From: Aquipluma nitroreducens
GTDB lineage: Bacteria > Bacteroidota > Bacteroidia > Bacteroidales > Prolixibacteraceae
Direction: 5' to 3'
NCBI RefSeq assembly: GCF_009689585.1
Contig: NZ_AP018694.1
Location: 4,207,501-4,271,500 of the forward strand
Length of the DNA stretch: 64,000 bases
The stretch's first letter is position 1, and every line of letters begins with the position of its first letter. Below the pieces are notes generated by a model. That model was not told the DNA's origin. It searched no databases and saw nothing but the letters and a program-made list of their open reading frames with translations. Shown here one piece after another: positions 1 through 8,315 of the stretch. Position numbers and translations under genes: made by a program.

Positions 1-353
1 GTGGACAATTATATTGGCTCTAAAAATTCTTTTTTAGAAAATTTAGCGTATTTGTTCAAAGTTTTTATTATTCGATAATATTTGATGATGTCTGCCTCCA
101 TTTAATGGCATGAAATCCTTCATGGAGAAACATTAACTGTATCAATTTCTGATGTGCATATTTGACAGCAGTGCGTATTTTCTTTTAAAATCAGAATTAA
201 TTGACCATATTTGACACCTTAAAATTTTAATTGTATTAGAGAGATTGCCTGCAAATAGGTGTATGATTGTCAATGTAAAAAGTAAACTTCAAATTATACC
301 AAGCACGCCATTAATCCGTTATATACCTGAAATTAATTAATAATCACTAAAAA
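1..353. other. intergenic region, no gene seen
   Basis: No coding frame, tRNA or clear terminator is visible. The 11-mer CATATTTGACA occurs twice on the + strand, at 157-167 and 206-216, 49 bp apart, and a related AATATTTGATG lies near 78. These could be promoter-like (the -7 box in this phylum is TAnnTTTG) or protein-binding sites for the exbB operon that starts at 354. The far left may be the tail of an upstream unit outside the window. Confidence 0.5.
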
Positions 354-998
354 ATGCTTTCTATGATATTTTTATTAGAAACTGCTGCTGAAGTCTCATA
401 CATGGACTTAATAATGAAGGGTGGAATAATGATGATCCCTTTATTCTTGCTGTCGGTGGTTGCCGTTTTTATATTTTTCGACCGTTTTTTTTATTTGAGG
501 GGACAGAAGCGACTAGAACCTGTTTTCTTTGATAAACTGAACGAACTGATCAGATCGGGAAAAGTTGAAGCTGCTATTAGTTTATGCGAGTCGGCCAATA
601 GTTCCGAATCGCGAATTCTGATGAAAGGATTACAAAACCTGGGTAGACCAATTCGCGACATTCAGGATCAGATGGAAATGGAGGGAAAATTAGAGGTTTA
701 TAATTACGAAGGAAACTTGTATTATCTGGGTGTTATTGCCAGTATTGCTCCAATGATGGGATTTATTGGTACAATTATCGGGGTAATAAAAATCTTTTAT
801 AATATCTCGCTTGCCGATAATATTAGTATTTCGTTGATATCAGGTGGTTTGTACGAGAAGCTTATTGCTTCGGGAGTTGGACTTACGATTGGTATTATTT
901 CATATGCTGCTTATCACTTTTTAAATAATAGAATTAATAAACTGGTACAAAACTGGGAATTTCGTTCTGTTCGGTTTATTGATTTGATTAATAAATAA
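354..998 (+). CDS. exbB: MotA/TolQ/ExbB proton channel family protein
   Basis: Inner-membrane proton channel subunit that, with ExbD, energises TonB-dependent outer-membrane transport or a Tol-like process. Three hydrophobic segments are visible: about residues 25-46 (next to a KGGIMMIP motif typical of the family), 122-147 (Gly/Met-rich, with GFIGTIIGVI) and 165-190. The 214-residue length is normal for short Bacteroidota ExbB proteins. The stop is followed after 6 bp by the exbD ATG, so the two are co-transcribed. No tonB follows, so the TonB partner must be elsewhere. A start at the third codon after the first ATG (MIFLLE) is equally possible. Confidence 0.9.
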   Translation: MLSMIFLLETAAEVSYMDLIMKGGIMMIPLFLLSVVAVFIFFDRFFYLRGQKRLEPVFFDKLNELIRSGKVEAAISLCESANSSESRILMKGLQNLGRPIRDIQDQMEMEGKLEVYNYEGNLYYLGVIASIAPMMGFIGTIIGVIKIFYNISLADNISISLISGGLYEKLIASGVGLTIGIISYAAYHFLNNRINKLVQNWEFRSVRFIDLINK

Positions 999-1004
999 TT
1001 GGCC

Positions 1005-1418
1005 ATGAATTTCAGAGGTACAAGAAAGCAGGAATTTGAGGTCTTTACGGGCTCCTTCAGCGACATCATGTTTTTCCTGATGTTGTTTTTTCTTATTGTT
1101 TCAACGATGATCACCCCGGGAGCGATCAAGCTTGCCCTTCCGCAGGCTGATAAATCTCCATCGATGGATAAGCAAACTGAGAAAATTGCAATTTCTATTA
1201 CAAAAGATTTAAAATATTTCATCAACGATAGGGAACTTCAGTTTGCACAGATTGAACCTGAATTGCTAAAGATTAAAAAGGGAAACGATAACGCATTTGC
1301 TATTGTCAGATGTGACAACACCATTGCGGTTCAATCGATGGTAGATGTTTTACAGTTGGGAAATAAAGTTGGGGTTAAGATGGTTCTGGCCACAACCCGA
1401 AAAGATGCTTCAAAATAA
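1005..1418 (+). CDS. exbD: ExbD/TolR biopolymer transport protein
   Basis: Partner of the upstream ExbB. It has a short cytoplasmic N-terminus, one membrane segment (about residues 20-40) carrying the conserved Asp in FSDIMFFLM, and a periplasmic domain of about 95 residues. I chose ATG 1005; an in-frame TTG at 999 touches the exbB stop and would add only two residues. The 137-residue length fits the family. It converges with the histidine kinase gene about 50 bp downstream. Confidence 0.9.
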   Translation: MNFRGTRKQEFEVFTGSFSDIMFFLMLFFLIVSTMITPGAIKLALPQADKSPSMDKQTEKIAISITKDLKYFINDRELQFAQIEPELLKIKKGNDNAFAIVRCDNTIAVQSMVDVLQLGNKVGVKMVLATTRKDASK

Positions 1419-1467
1419 AGTTGAAATCGAAAATTAGAAACGGAGAAGGTTTCTGAGACATTGTTGC

Positions 1468-2838
1468 TTAGGCCTCAATGTTCTTTATCGTTTGTTTCCC
1501 AAATAAAAGTTCGAATTGGGTACCTTGATTAATCGTACTGTGTACTTTTATTTCAACAGCATGTAGTTTCATGATTCTTGCTACAATCGAGAGTCCGATG
1601 CCAAAACCGCCAATGTATTTTACGTTGGTCGAGCGGTTGAAAGCATTGAAAATATTGCCAATCTGATCTTCTGGGATACCAACACCATGATCAGAAATTA
1701 ACACTGAAATAGCTTCTTCGATCATCGCAATTTTAACTTCAACATCTCCGGAAGAAAATTTGCATGCATTTTCGAATAGATTTTTTAACGCGATGTCTAG
1801 TAGCCCCTGATTCCCATAGATAATGAGATCGTTTTCATTGTCAGAATATTCAATTTTAGGCATAATCTTTCGGCCCGGGTATTTCGATTTAGTTGATTGA
1901 ATAGCATTAAAAATTAACTCGTCAATACGCAAATCTGTCATCTGAATATTTTCGTGCCCACTCAAATGTGCCAGTTCAAGTAAGCTGTTGATGAGGGTAT
2001 TCATTTTCCGCAAATCCTCAACCAGCCCCGAAATGTGGTTCGTGTATTCTTCCGTATTTCTGGTTCGGCTAAGGATGTAATCTGACTCAGCAATCATAAT
2101 TGCTAATGGCGTTCTTAATTCATGAGAGGCATTCGATACAAACTCATCCTGACTTTTAAACGCCTTTTCCAGATCAGATAACATTCGGTTGAATGTAATT
2201 GCCAACTGTTCAATTTCATCCTGACGCTTGCCTTCGTCTAGTCGATCACTAAGTCTGGACGAATTGATCTCTTTTACTTTTGTGATTATGTTCGAAATAG
2301 GTTTAATCGCCGACTTAGAAAAGAAGTAAGCTGCTGTTACTGATAATATTACGCTAATAAGGATGCTCCAAAGCAGAATCGTCTTTAATTCATGCACGTT
2401 CTCGGCACGGTACCTGTCGTGTGCCAGCACAAAAACATGGTAGGATTGGTTGTTGGCCTCATGTTTGTAGCTGACTCCATCTTTGTTGCCAATCGAAAAA
2501 TAAGCAATTTTGGAATTGTAGGTGTGGCTGATTATTTTGTCGGGCGATAATAACTCTGTTTTATTGCTATAAAGTAATTTGTTCGACTCGTTGGTGATTG
2601 CAATTTCTTCTTTCTCGAGTGACCGGGTCGTCTGATGTATTTTTTTCAGGAGCGTTGAGTCGATTTCCTGAATGTTGATCGAGAGGATGGCCGTATTTTG
2701 GGCCTTCTCCAGAAGATTGTCTCTAAACTTCGAACGTTGACTGGTAAACGAGAAATAATAGACCAGTACCGAAAAGAAAATAAGAATTCCAAATACGATA
2801 CTTGTAAATTGAAGAGATAATCGCGTTATAATGTTCAT
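1468..2838 (-). CDS. sensor histidine kinase (HAMP, HisKA, HATPase)
   Basis: Membrane sensor kinase of a two-component pair with the regulator encoded just upstream. Order: N-terminal membrane helix, extracytoplasmic sensor of about 120 residues, second helix (near LLWSILISVILSV), HAMP linker, HisKA with the phospho-acceptor motif SHELRTPL, then HATPase with N box (FENACKF), G1 box (DHGVGIP) and G2 box (GFGIGLSI). All catalytic motifs are intact. I start at the Met of MNIITRLSL; an upstream ATG at 2883 would add 15 polar residues before the helix. The sensor domain shows no recognisable ligand fold, so the stimulus is unknown. Confidence 0.92.
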   Translation of the reverse strand: MNIITRLSLQFTSIVFGILIFFSVLVYYFSFTSQRSKFRDNLLEKAQNTAILSINIQEIDSTLLKKIHQTTRSLEKEEIAITNESNKLLYSNKTELLSPDKIISHTYNSKIAYFSIGNKDGVSYKHEANNQSYHVFVLAHDRYRAENVHELKTILLWSILISVILSVTAAYFFSKSAIKPISNIITKVKEINSSRLSDRLDEGKRQDEIEQLAITFNRMLSDLEKAFKSQDEFVSNASHELRTPLAIMIAESDYILSRTRNTEEYTNHISGLVEDLRKMNTLINSLLELAHLSGHENIQMTDLRIDELIFNAIQSTKSKYPGRKIMPKIEYSDNENDLIIYGNQGLLDIALKNLFENACKFSSGDVEVKIAMIEEAISVLISDHGVGIPEDQIGNIFNAFNRSTNVKYIGGFGIGLSIVARIMKLHAVEIKVHSTINQGTQFELLFGKQTIKNIEA

Positions 2839-2977
2839 TCGGAAATGTCGTATTAATGTATTTGAACACCTGTCAGTACTCATGAAACTCGCATGCCGGA
2901 AAATGTCGGATTTGAACTGTATTTTTTTACTTTTTGAGCAGACCCTTAACCGTTATTGATGGACTGCTCGTTTCTTT

Positions 2978-3676
2978 TTACAATTCTTTTTCGCTGCAAT
3001 AAAAGCCAAACCCAAATTTAGTATGGATTATTTTGGGTTCAAAGTTTTTATCGATTTTCTTTCGTAAGTAATTCACGTACACATCAATAATATTCGTTCC
3101 GGTTTCGAAATCAAGATCCCAGACCTTCTCGATAATAAATTCTCGTGATAGAAGTTTGTTCTTATTCAAAAGGAAGGTTTCCATCAAAGCAAACTCTTTT
3201 GAGGTTAAATCAATTTTCTGACCGGCTCGTGTAGCTGTTTTTCGATCCAGATCCATTTCAAAGTCGGCAATACTTAATTTTCTTGACTCGGGAACAATAA
3301 CATTTTTCCGCTTCAGGAAAACATTGATTCTGGCAAGTAATTCTCTGAAATCAAATGGTTTAAGTACATAATCGTCGGCGCCGGCTTCAAACCCAATCAG
3401 CTTATTCTCTGAAGTACCAAGCGCAGTTAGCATGATGATTGGAACCTTGCTGTTATTTTTTCTGATTTCCTTGCACAGCTCGTAGCCATTCATGAGTGGC
3501 AAATTGATGTCGAGAATAACGAGATCGTATTCGGAGTTTTCCATCATTCTTTTCCCGACATATCCATCATTGGCCACATCTGCTTTAAAACCTGATTCTT
3601 GCAATTGTTTCTGAATGATTTCTGCCAGTCGTAATTCGTCTTCAACGATCAATATATGAGTTTCAAACATTTTCAC
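2978..3676 (-). CDS. OmpR/PhoB-family response regulator
   Basis: DNA-binding regulator paired with the kinase downstream (139 bp gap). The receiver domain (about residues 5-118) has the acidic pair VEDE, phospho-acceptor Asp in VILDINLP, and Lys in VLKPFD. The C-terminal winged helix (about 135-230) carries LTSKEFALMETFL and VYVNYLRKKID, typical of OmpR/PhoB. The promoter region just upstream contains four direct repeats at exact 11-bp spacing, the arrangement used by this family, so positive autoregulation is likely. Start could be the second Met (MFETH). Confidence 0.94.
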   Translation of the reverse strand: MKMFETHILIVEDELRLAEIIQKQLQESGFKADVANDGYVGKRMMENSEYDLVILDINLPLMNGYELCKEIRKNNSKVPIIMLTALGTSENKLIGFEAGADDYVLKPFDFRELLARINVFLKRKNVIVPESRKLSIADFEMDLDRKTATRAGQKIDLTSKEFALMETFLLNKNKLLSREFIIEKVWDLDFETGTNIIDVYVNYLRKKIDKNFEPKIIHTKFGFGFYCSEKEL

Positions 3677-3690
3677 TGTATAATTTGACG

Positions 3691-3723
3691 CAAAACTAAG
3701 ACACTATTAGCAATAAATAACAA
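3691..3723 (-). promoter_or_regulatory. predicted promoter of the response regulator
   Basis: On the minus strand a TAGTTTTG box (plus 3691-3698) is preceded by TTG (plus 3721-3723) with 22 nt between, matching the Bacteroidota -7/-33 pattern. The predicted leader to the start codon is about 10-20 nt. The four-repeat operator begins immediately upstream of the -33 element. Confidence 0.6.
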
Positions 3724-3762
3724 TTCTAATGAATTTCTAATAACTTTCTAACTGTCCTCTAA
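3724..3762. promoter_or_regulatory. four tandem 11-bp repeats, likely OmpR-type operator
   Basis: TTCTAA occurs at 3724, 3735 and 3746, and CTCTAA at 3757: four half-sites at exact 11-bp spacing, so all face the same side of the helix. OmpR/PhoB-type regulators bind head-to-tail in this way. Position directly upstream of the -33 element fits activation. The obvious candidate binder is the regulator at 2978-3676 itself. Confidence 0.6.
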
Positions 3763-3967
3763 CTGACTTAACACGAATACAATGCTAGATTTGTTTCATC
3801 AAAATAATATCCAGATAAAGATTGACAAATAGATGTCTGGTAATGTTGTTTGAGGTATATTTTTGTTTTGATATTTGTTTTCTCTATATAACTCAATTTG
3901 ATCGATTTGTAGGATTTTCTCTAAAGCGATTCTGTAAGGAAAGTTGCAGATGTCACTAAAAACTTCA
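3763..3967. other. AT-rich intergenic stretch, nothing recognised
   Basis: Lies between the operator and the terminator of the downstream membrane-protein gene. No frame, repeat or RNA gene is convincing. It is the remainder of a 337-bp gap between the response regulator and the gene at 4014. Confidence 0.4.
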
Positions 3968-4003
3968 AAAATACCGTGAGCCAGGCTTACGGTATTTTTG
4001 TTT
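3968..4003 (-). terminator. intrinsic terminator of the small membrane protein gene
   Basis: Arms AAAATACCGTGAGCC and GGCTTACGGTATTTT pair with one G-U wobble and a tight loop. The hairpin lies 10 bp past the stop at 4014, and on the minus strand the run TATTTTTG follows the stem. Confidence 0.75.
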
Positions 4004-4013
4004 TATGGAATAA

Positions 4014-4403
4014 CTAATTTGGCGTTTGCAAAATACCAAACACCATGAAGAATAGCATTAGACCGATAAAGACAACCAGGTAGAGACTGAACTTATGATA
4101 GCGGACTTTAAAGAGATTAAGTAGAAGAGAAATCAGGTTAAATCCGGAAAAGAAAGCGGCTAATTTGAAATAGCTAAGAATTTTTACCTCTTTCGGAATT
4201 GTATTTCCAATAACTTCAGGAATAACAATTGAGTTTGTAAGTAAAACCCACAACGAAATCAATCCCAATACAATAAAGATAACTTGCCCGGCTAGCGCCA
4301 GCTTCTCTTTTTTCTCAATCCAGCTAAAAAAAATGAGTCCAATACCGAGAAAAAGTGTCCATTGTGAGATACTTGCCACACCAGATAAGGAATTTGATAC
4401 CAT
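4014..4403 (-). CDS. small integral membrane protein of unknown function
   Basis: I do not recognise a family. About 129 residues from the Met of MVSNSLSG, with four hydrophobic segments: near the N-terminus (WTLFLGIGLIFFS), then QVIFIVLGLISLWVLL, a segment around FSGFNLISLLL, and a C-terminal LYLVVFIGLMLFFMVFGIL. A short basic loop (EKKEK) follows the first helix. It is a single-gene unit with its own terminator, divergent from the HAD gene at 4518. The 45-bp upstream extension in frame is polar and probably untranslated. Confidence 0.6.
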   Translation of the reverse strand: MVSNSLSGVASISQWTLFLGIGLIFFSWIEKKEKLALAGQVIFIVLGLISLWVLLTNSIVIPEVIGNTIPKEVKILSYFKLAAFFSGFNLISLLLNLFKVRYHKFSLYLVVFIGLMLFFMVFGILQTPN

Positions 4404-4487
4404 AATGAAGATTTTTGTTGTTCGACAAAAGTGATCATTTTTGACCAAACAAAAAATAATTAATCCCTGACGAATACTTTTATTGGT

Positions 4488-4495
4488 TATTTTTG
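4488..4495 (+). promoter_or_regulatory. -7 promoter box of the HAD/nuclease pair
   Basis: TATTTTTG matches TAnnTTTG and ends 22 bp before the ATG at 4518. No clear -33 TTG is seen. Confidence 0.45.
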
Positions 4496-4517
4496 GCGAA
4501 ACTCAGAATTGTAATCG

Positions 4518-5126
4518 ATGATAAAGAAAAGTCTTGCCATCAATCCGAAAGCGAAGGGATTGATATTTGATCTTGATGGCACTCTCGCTGACACAATGCC
4601 CATTCATTATATTGCCTGGAAAAATGCCGCAGCTAAGTACGGGGTCAATTATACGACCGAATTGTTTATTCAGATGGCAGGCATTCCGGTTTATCCTTCT
4701 GTTGAAAAAATTAATGAGATTTTTGGAACAAACATCGATCCAAAGGAGATGGGCGATTCCAAAGAAGCAGAATTTGAGAAAAATATGCACCTTACTCCTG
4801 AAATTAAAGTTGTGACAGATTTGGTGCGGGAATACCACGGGAAGATACCTATGGCTGTTGGTACTGGCGGATCGAGGCGATTGTCGTTAAAAACGCTGGA
4901 GATTATCGGGCTTAAAGGTTATTTTGATATTTTGGTAACCAGCGAAGATGTTGCCAACTTCAAGCCTCATCCCGAAACTTTTTTAAAATGTGCCGAACTG
5001 ATGGGAGTTGATCCCTCAGACTGCGAAGTTTTTGAAGATGGAATTCTGGGCATGCAAGCAGCCCAAACAGCCGGGATGATGGTTGTTGATGTAACTGAAT
5101 ATTATAAAGTAACAATTGGACAATGA
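4518..5126 (+). CDS. HAD-superfamily phosphatase/phosphoglucomutase-like protein
   Basis: Cytosolic HAD subfamily IA enzyme of the beta-phosphoglucomutase/sugar-phosphatase type. Motif I is DLDGTLADT (nucleophile and acid Asp), motif II is the GTGGS stretch, motif III the Lys of FKPHPE, and motif IV FEDGILGM. An alpha-helical cap lies between motifs I and II. The substrate cannot be read from sequence. Its stop overlaps the start of the next gene by ATGA, implying translational coupling with an exported enzyme. Confidence 0.85.
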   Translation: MIKKSLAINPKAKGLIFDLDGTLADTMPIHYIAWKNAAAKYGVNYTTELFIQMAGIPVYPSVEKINEIFGTNIDPKEMGDSKEAEFEKNMHLTPEIKVVTDLVREYHGKIPMAVGTGGSRRLSLKTLEIIGLKGYFDILVTSEDVANFKPHPETFLKCAELMGVDPSDCEVFEDGILGMQAAQTAGMMVVDVTEYYKVTIGQ

Positions 5127-6139
5127 AGGTAAAAATTGGAATTTTAGTTATTTCTGGAGTTGTTTTATTCTCCTGTACTTCCGTTAAAAAGTCTCTTCGT
5201 CAGGAATATACGGTAGTCTCGTATAATGTTGAAAATTTGTTTGATACGGTTGACGACCCAAAAATTCCGGATGAGGAATTTCTTCCGGCAAGTGAAAAGA
5301 AGTGGGACAATGAAAAGTATCAGAAGAAACTGACCGATATTGCTGAAGTAATTTCGGAAGTAAATCAGAAGGAATTGCCTGAAGTGGTTGGTTTGGTTGA
5401 AGTAGAGAATCAAACGGTGCTGGACGATCTGATTAACGTTGGCAAGTTGAAGGGCCGGAAATATGCCATTATTCACGAAGAAAGTCCCGATTACCGCGGA
5501 ATTGATGTGGCATTGATTTACCGCAAAGATGCGTTTAAAGAAATCAAACACGAAGTACTGCCTGTGATTTTTCCTGACGATCCGGAGTTTAAAACACGTG
5601 ATATTTTGTATGTGACCGGCAAAATGAGAAATAAAACCGTTCATGTTTTTGTGAATCACTGGCCTTCGCGCATTGGTGGTGAGGATAAAACTGAACCCAA
5701 ACGGGTTTTGGCGGCTTCAGTTCTGAAAAAAAGAGTTGACCAGATTCTTGTACAAGATCCGAAAGCACGCATCATCATTATGGGTGATATGAACGATGAA
5801 CCTGCCAACAAAAGTTTACAGGAAACGCTTGGCGCCGTAGCACCTGGTTCAGGAGCAGCGCTTGTAAACCTGATGATGCCTGATGATGTGGCCGGAAAAG
5901 GAACCTATTTTTATAGTGGCAACTGGAATATGCTGGATAATCTGGTCGTTTCGGAAACCGTTCTGAAGGGAAAAGGGATGACGGTTGAAGGCGGAAAAGG
6001 AAACATTTTCAGTAATGACTGGATGATTTACACCAATAAAAACGGCGATAAAACTCCAAATCGCTCGTATGTTGGTAACAAATATGTTGGAGGCGTTAGC
6101 GACCATTTCCCTGTTTATTTTAAGATGATCGTCAAATAG
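5123..6139 (+). CDS. endonuclease/exonuclease/phosphatase-fold lipoprotein
   Basis: Exported metal-dependent phosphodiesterase/phosphatase fold. A lipobox (LFSC) at about residue 18 indicates a lipoprotein. Fold motifs in order: VVSYNVENLFD, a Glu in LVEVEN, NHWPSR, GDMNDEP and the terminal SDHFPV; all residues of the metal and phosphate site are present. The 338-residue length is usual for Bacteroidota members annotated as endonuclease/exonuclease/phosphatase family. The substrate (nucleic acid, phospholipid or sugar phosphate) is unknown. A strong hairpin terminator follows. Confidence 0.88.
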   Translation: MKVKIGILVISGVVLFSCTSVKKSLRQEYTVVSYNVENLFDTVDDPKIPDEEFLPASEKKWDNEKYQKKLTDIAEVISEVNQKELPEVVGLVEVENQTVLDDLINVGKLKGRKYAIIHEESPDYRGIDVALIYRKDAFKEIKHEVLPVIFPDDPEFKTRDILYVTGKMRNKTVHVFVNHWPSRIGGEDKTEPKRVLAASVLKKRVDQILVQDPKARIIIMGDMNDEPANKSLQETLGAVAPGSGAALVNLMMPDDVAGKGTYFYSGNWNMLDNLVVSETVLKGKGMTVEGGKGNIFSNDWMIYTNKNGDKTPNRSYVGNKYVGGVSDHFPVYFKMIVK

Positions 6140-6157
6140 TGTCTCTGGATTGAAATG

Positions 6158-6196
6158 AAAGAGCCCTTTGCATGGTATTGCAGAGGGCTCTTTTGG
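6158..6196. terminator. bidirectional terminator between convergent operons
   Basis: AAGAGCCCT...AGGGCTCTT hairpin with an extended TTTGCA/TGCAGA part and T-rich flank on both strands. It serves the nuclease gene on + and the reductase gene ending at 6234 on -. Confidence 0.75.
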
Positions 6197-6233
6197 ATTG
6201 AACAAAACTTCTATGGATGATTATCTGAATAAA

Positions 6234-7253
6234 CTAACTTAGTTTGGCTAACGCTTTCACGTTTGCCCAAATTCCATCGTCAACCGGAATTCCCAATTCC
6301 ATGTTTTCGAGCCGTGTTTTTAGTGATTGCTCACCCGGATAAAAGATTTCAGCGTTTTCATTAGCCGGAACAGATGATTTAAGTTGTTCGATGGTTTCGT
6401 TCAATGCCTGATCAATAAATTCCTGAGTGTTGATTTTTTGTGGGTCGATTGCGATAAAAATCTGGCAACAGCTTCCGCAACTGCCCTTGTCTGCTTTGTC
6501 AATTCCGGAAGTAGTAAGTCCTCCTGAAAGTAAAGCTGAAATCAGGTCGAGCATAACCGCAAATCCTGAACCTTTCCAAAATCCCATCGGCAAAATTCGG
6601 CGGGTTTCCTCAATTTCACCGGGATTATCGGTAAGCTTTCCTTCCTGATCAAATCCTCCGGGGTAGGGTAGTTTCTGATCTTTCAGGCGGGTTGTTTGCA
6701 GCTTTCCATACGAATACTGCGACATGGCCATGTCAAGTACCACATGACCTTCTTTTCGCGGAACTGCCATGATAAATGGGTTGTTTCCGATTCCGCACGA
6801 TTTTGCGCCCCATGCCGGCATGCACGATTCTGTGTTGGTCCAGCAAATGCCAATAAATCCTTTTTCGGCAGCTTGCCAGCCGTATGCGCCGCCACGCATC
6901 CAGTGGGTGGTATTGTTAAGACTTACCAAACCAAGTCCGTTCTGTGCAGCGATTTCGGTTGCCCGATTCATTGCGAATAAGGCGTTTAAAATTCCGGGAC
7001 CCAGATTGCCATTATAGATTTCCATCGATCCAAGGTTCAACTCCAGTGTTGGTGCGGCATTCCCATCGACCCAACCTTTCCCCAAATAATCGACAAACCG
7101 TTCAACGCGGTTCAGCCCGTGAGAATAAACACCATCTCTGCTCGATTCGGTATGAACCTGGGCACAAATATCAGCTTTTTCTTCGGGCATTCCGGCGTTC
7201 ATAAAAGCTGATTTAATGGTGGCTTTCATTTCGTTAAACGAGATTCGTGTCAT
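6234..7253 (-). CDS. dlgD: DlgD-like NAD(P)H-dependent dehydrogenase (malate/L-lactate family)
   Basis: Cytosolic oxidoreductase of the Ldh/MDH type 2 family, closest by eye to E. coli YiaK/DlgD, which reduces 2,3-diketo-L-gulonate to 3-dehydro-L-gulonate. Landmarks shared with that enzyme are GVYSHG with the catalytic His, NTTHWMRGG.YGWQAAEKG, GICWTN, WGAK.CGIGNNP and RRILPMGFWKGSG. The 339 residues cover the whole fold. It is last in an operon with a GH43 and a lactonase (gaps of 38 and 10 bp), which suggests sugar-acid metabolism. The exact substrate is inferred; other 2-oxo-acid reductions are possible. Confidence 0.85.
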   Translation of the reverse strand: MTRISFNEMKATIKSAFMNAGMPEEKADICAQVHTESSRDGVYSHGLNRVERFVDYLGKGWVDGNAAPTLELNLGSMEIYNGNLGPGILNALFAMNRATEIAAQNGLGLVSLNNTTHWMRGGAYGWQAAEKGFIGICWTNTESCMPAWGAKSCGIGNNPFIMAVPRKEGHVVLDMAMSQYSYGKLQTTRLKDQKLPYPGGFDQEGKLTDNPGEIEETRRILPMGFWKGSGFAVMLDLISALLSGGLTTSGIDKADKGSCGSCCQIFIAIDPQKINTQEFIDQALNETIEQLKSSVPANENAEIFYPGEQSLKTRLENMELGIPVDDGIWANVKALAKLS

Positions 7254-7291
7254 CGGAACAATAATTTATACATGAATAGTTTAAAGGCAAA

Positions 7292-8305
7292 TTACTTCAC
7301 TTTTATTTCTGGAACACCTTCCCAGGTCATTTTAACGGGTTGAATGGTTCCATCCGGATTAAAATACATGCGGTCGACACACACCACGCGGTGATCGCGG
7401 CCTTCACTTGGAATCGGACGGCGGTGGTAAAAAATGTACCATTCGTCGGTTCCCGGAATGTTTACTACAGAATGATGCCCGGCGCCAGTTGCGATTGCAG
7501 GATCAGATTTCAGAATGGTCCCCATTTTTTTGAATGGGCCGAATGGCGAATCAGAAATTCCGTAGGCTGCTTTGTAACTGTCGTTCGTCCAACCGCCTTC
7601 TGACCACATCATGTAATATTTTCCGTTTCGGATGAACATGAGTGGACCTTCGACATAACCTTCCGGAGTAATTTCTTTCACTGTATTTCCGTCAGGATAT
7701 GGAACTAGCCCGGTAAAATCGTTATTGAGCTTTGCAATGTTGCAATGCCCCCAGCCACCGTAAATGATGTAGTACTGGCCATCTTTGTCGTGAAAAACAA
7801 ACTGATCGATGGGTTGCGCTTTGTTGTAGAATTCCTGAATTAACGGTTTGCCCAAATAATCGCGGAATGGGCCTTCGGGTTTTGAAGAAATACCAATCCC
7901 GATGCCTCCGATTTTATTTTCGGCAGCAACATATCCGTCACGAAATGGTGCCTGAATGTCGTTGACCGAGAAAAACAGGTAATAATTGGCGTCTTTTTTG
8001 ACAATACATGGCGCCCACATTGCCCTGTTGGCCCACTTTACAGCAGAAGTGTCGATGATGTGCGAGTACTTTTTCCAGTGTACCAGGTCTTCAGACGAGA
8101 TGGCATCCAGAAATGTTTGTTCTTCGTATTTGGCCGAATAGGTTGGATAAACCCAAAAAGTATTGTCAAAAAGGGCGCCTTCCGGATCGGCATACCAACC
8201 TTCCATAATTGGGTTTCCGGAGGTTTTTGTTTGTTTAGTCTGTGCTGTGCAGATTCCGGAAATTATTCCGATGGCCAGCAGTAAGATGAATTGCTTTTTA
8301 GTCAT
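7292..8305 (-). CDS. glycoside hydrolase family 43-like exported enzyme
   Basis: Five-bladed propeller glycosidase acting on arabinose- or xylose-containing glycans. An N-terminal signal peptide ends after CTAQ. Blade 1 has YADPEG with the catalytic base Asp, the central part has WAPCIVKKDANYYLFFS, and the acid Glu is in YVEGPLMF. The YMMWSEGGW and GAGHHSVV stretches are typical of GH43. It is the middle gene of a three-gene operon with SMP-30 upstream and the DlgD-like reductase downstream. Subfamily and exact specificity (arabinofuranosidase, xylosidase or galactanase) are not resolvable by eye. Confidence 0.88.
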   Translation of the reverse strand: MTKKQFILLLAIGIISGICTAQTKQTKTSGNPIMEGWYADPEGALFDNTFWVYPTYSAKYEEQTFLDAISSEDLVHWKKYSHIIDTSAVKWANRAMWAPCIVKKDANYYLFFSVNDIQAPFRDGYVAAENKIGGIGIGISSKPEGPFRDYLGKPLIQEFYNKAQPIDQFVFHDKDGQYYIIYGGWGHCNIAKLNNDFTGLVPYPDGNTVKEITPEGYVEGPLMFIRNGKYYMMWSEGGWTNDSYKAAYGISDSPFGPFKKMGTILKSDPAIATGAGHHSVVNIPGTDEWYIFYHRRPIPSEGRDHRVVCVDRMYFNPDGTIQPVKMTWEGVPEIKVK

Positions 8306-8315
8306 TTTTGTTTAT

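Noticed and set aside
4503-4838. Minus-strand frame opposite the HAD phosphatase
   Set aside because: It is antisense to intact HAD motifs and gives a Cys/His/Asn-rich translation without family resemblance.
6683-7204. Several overlapping frames on both strands within the DlgD-like gene
   Set aside because: They are shadows of a well-supported gene: low-complexity translations, no family motif, no promoter.
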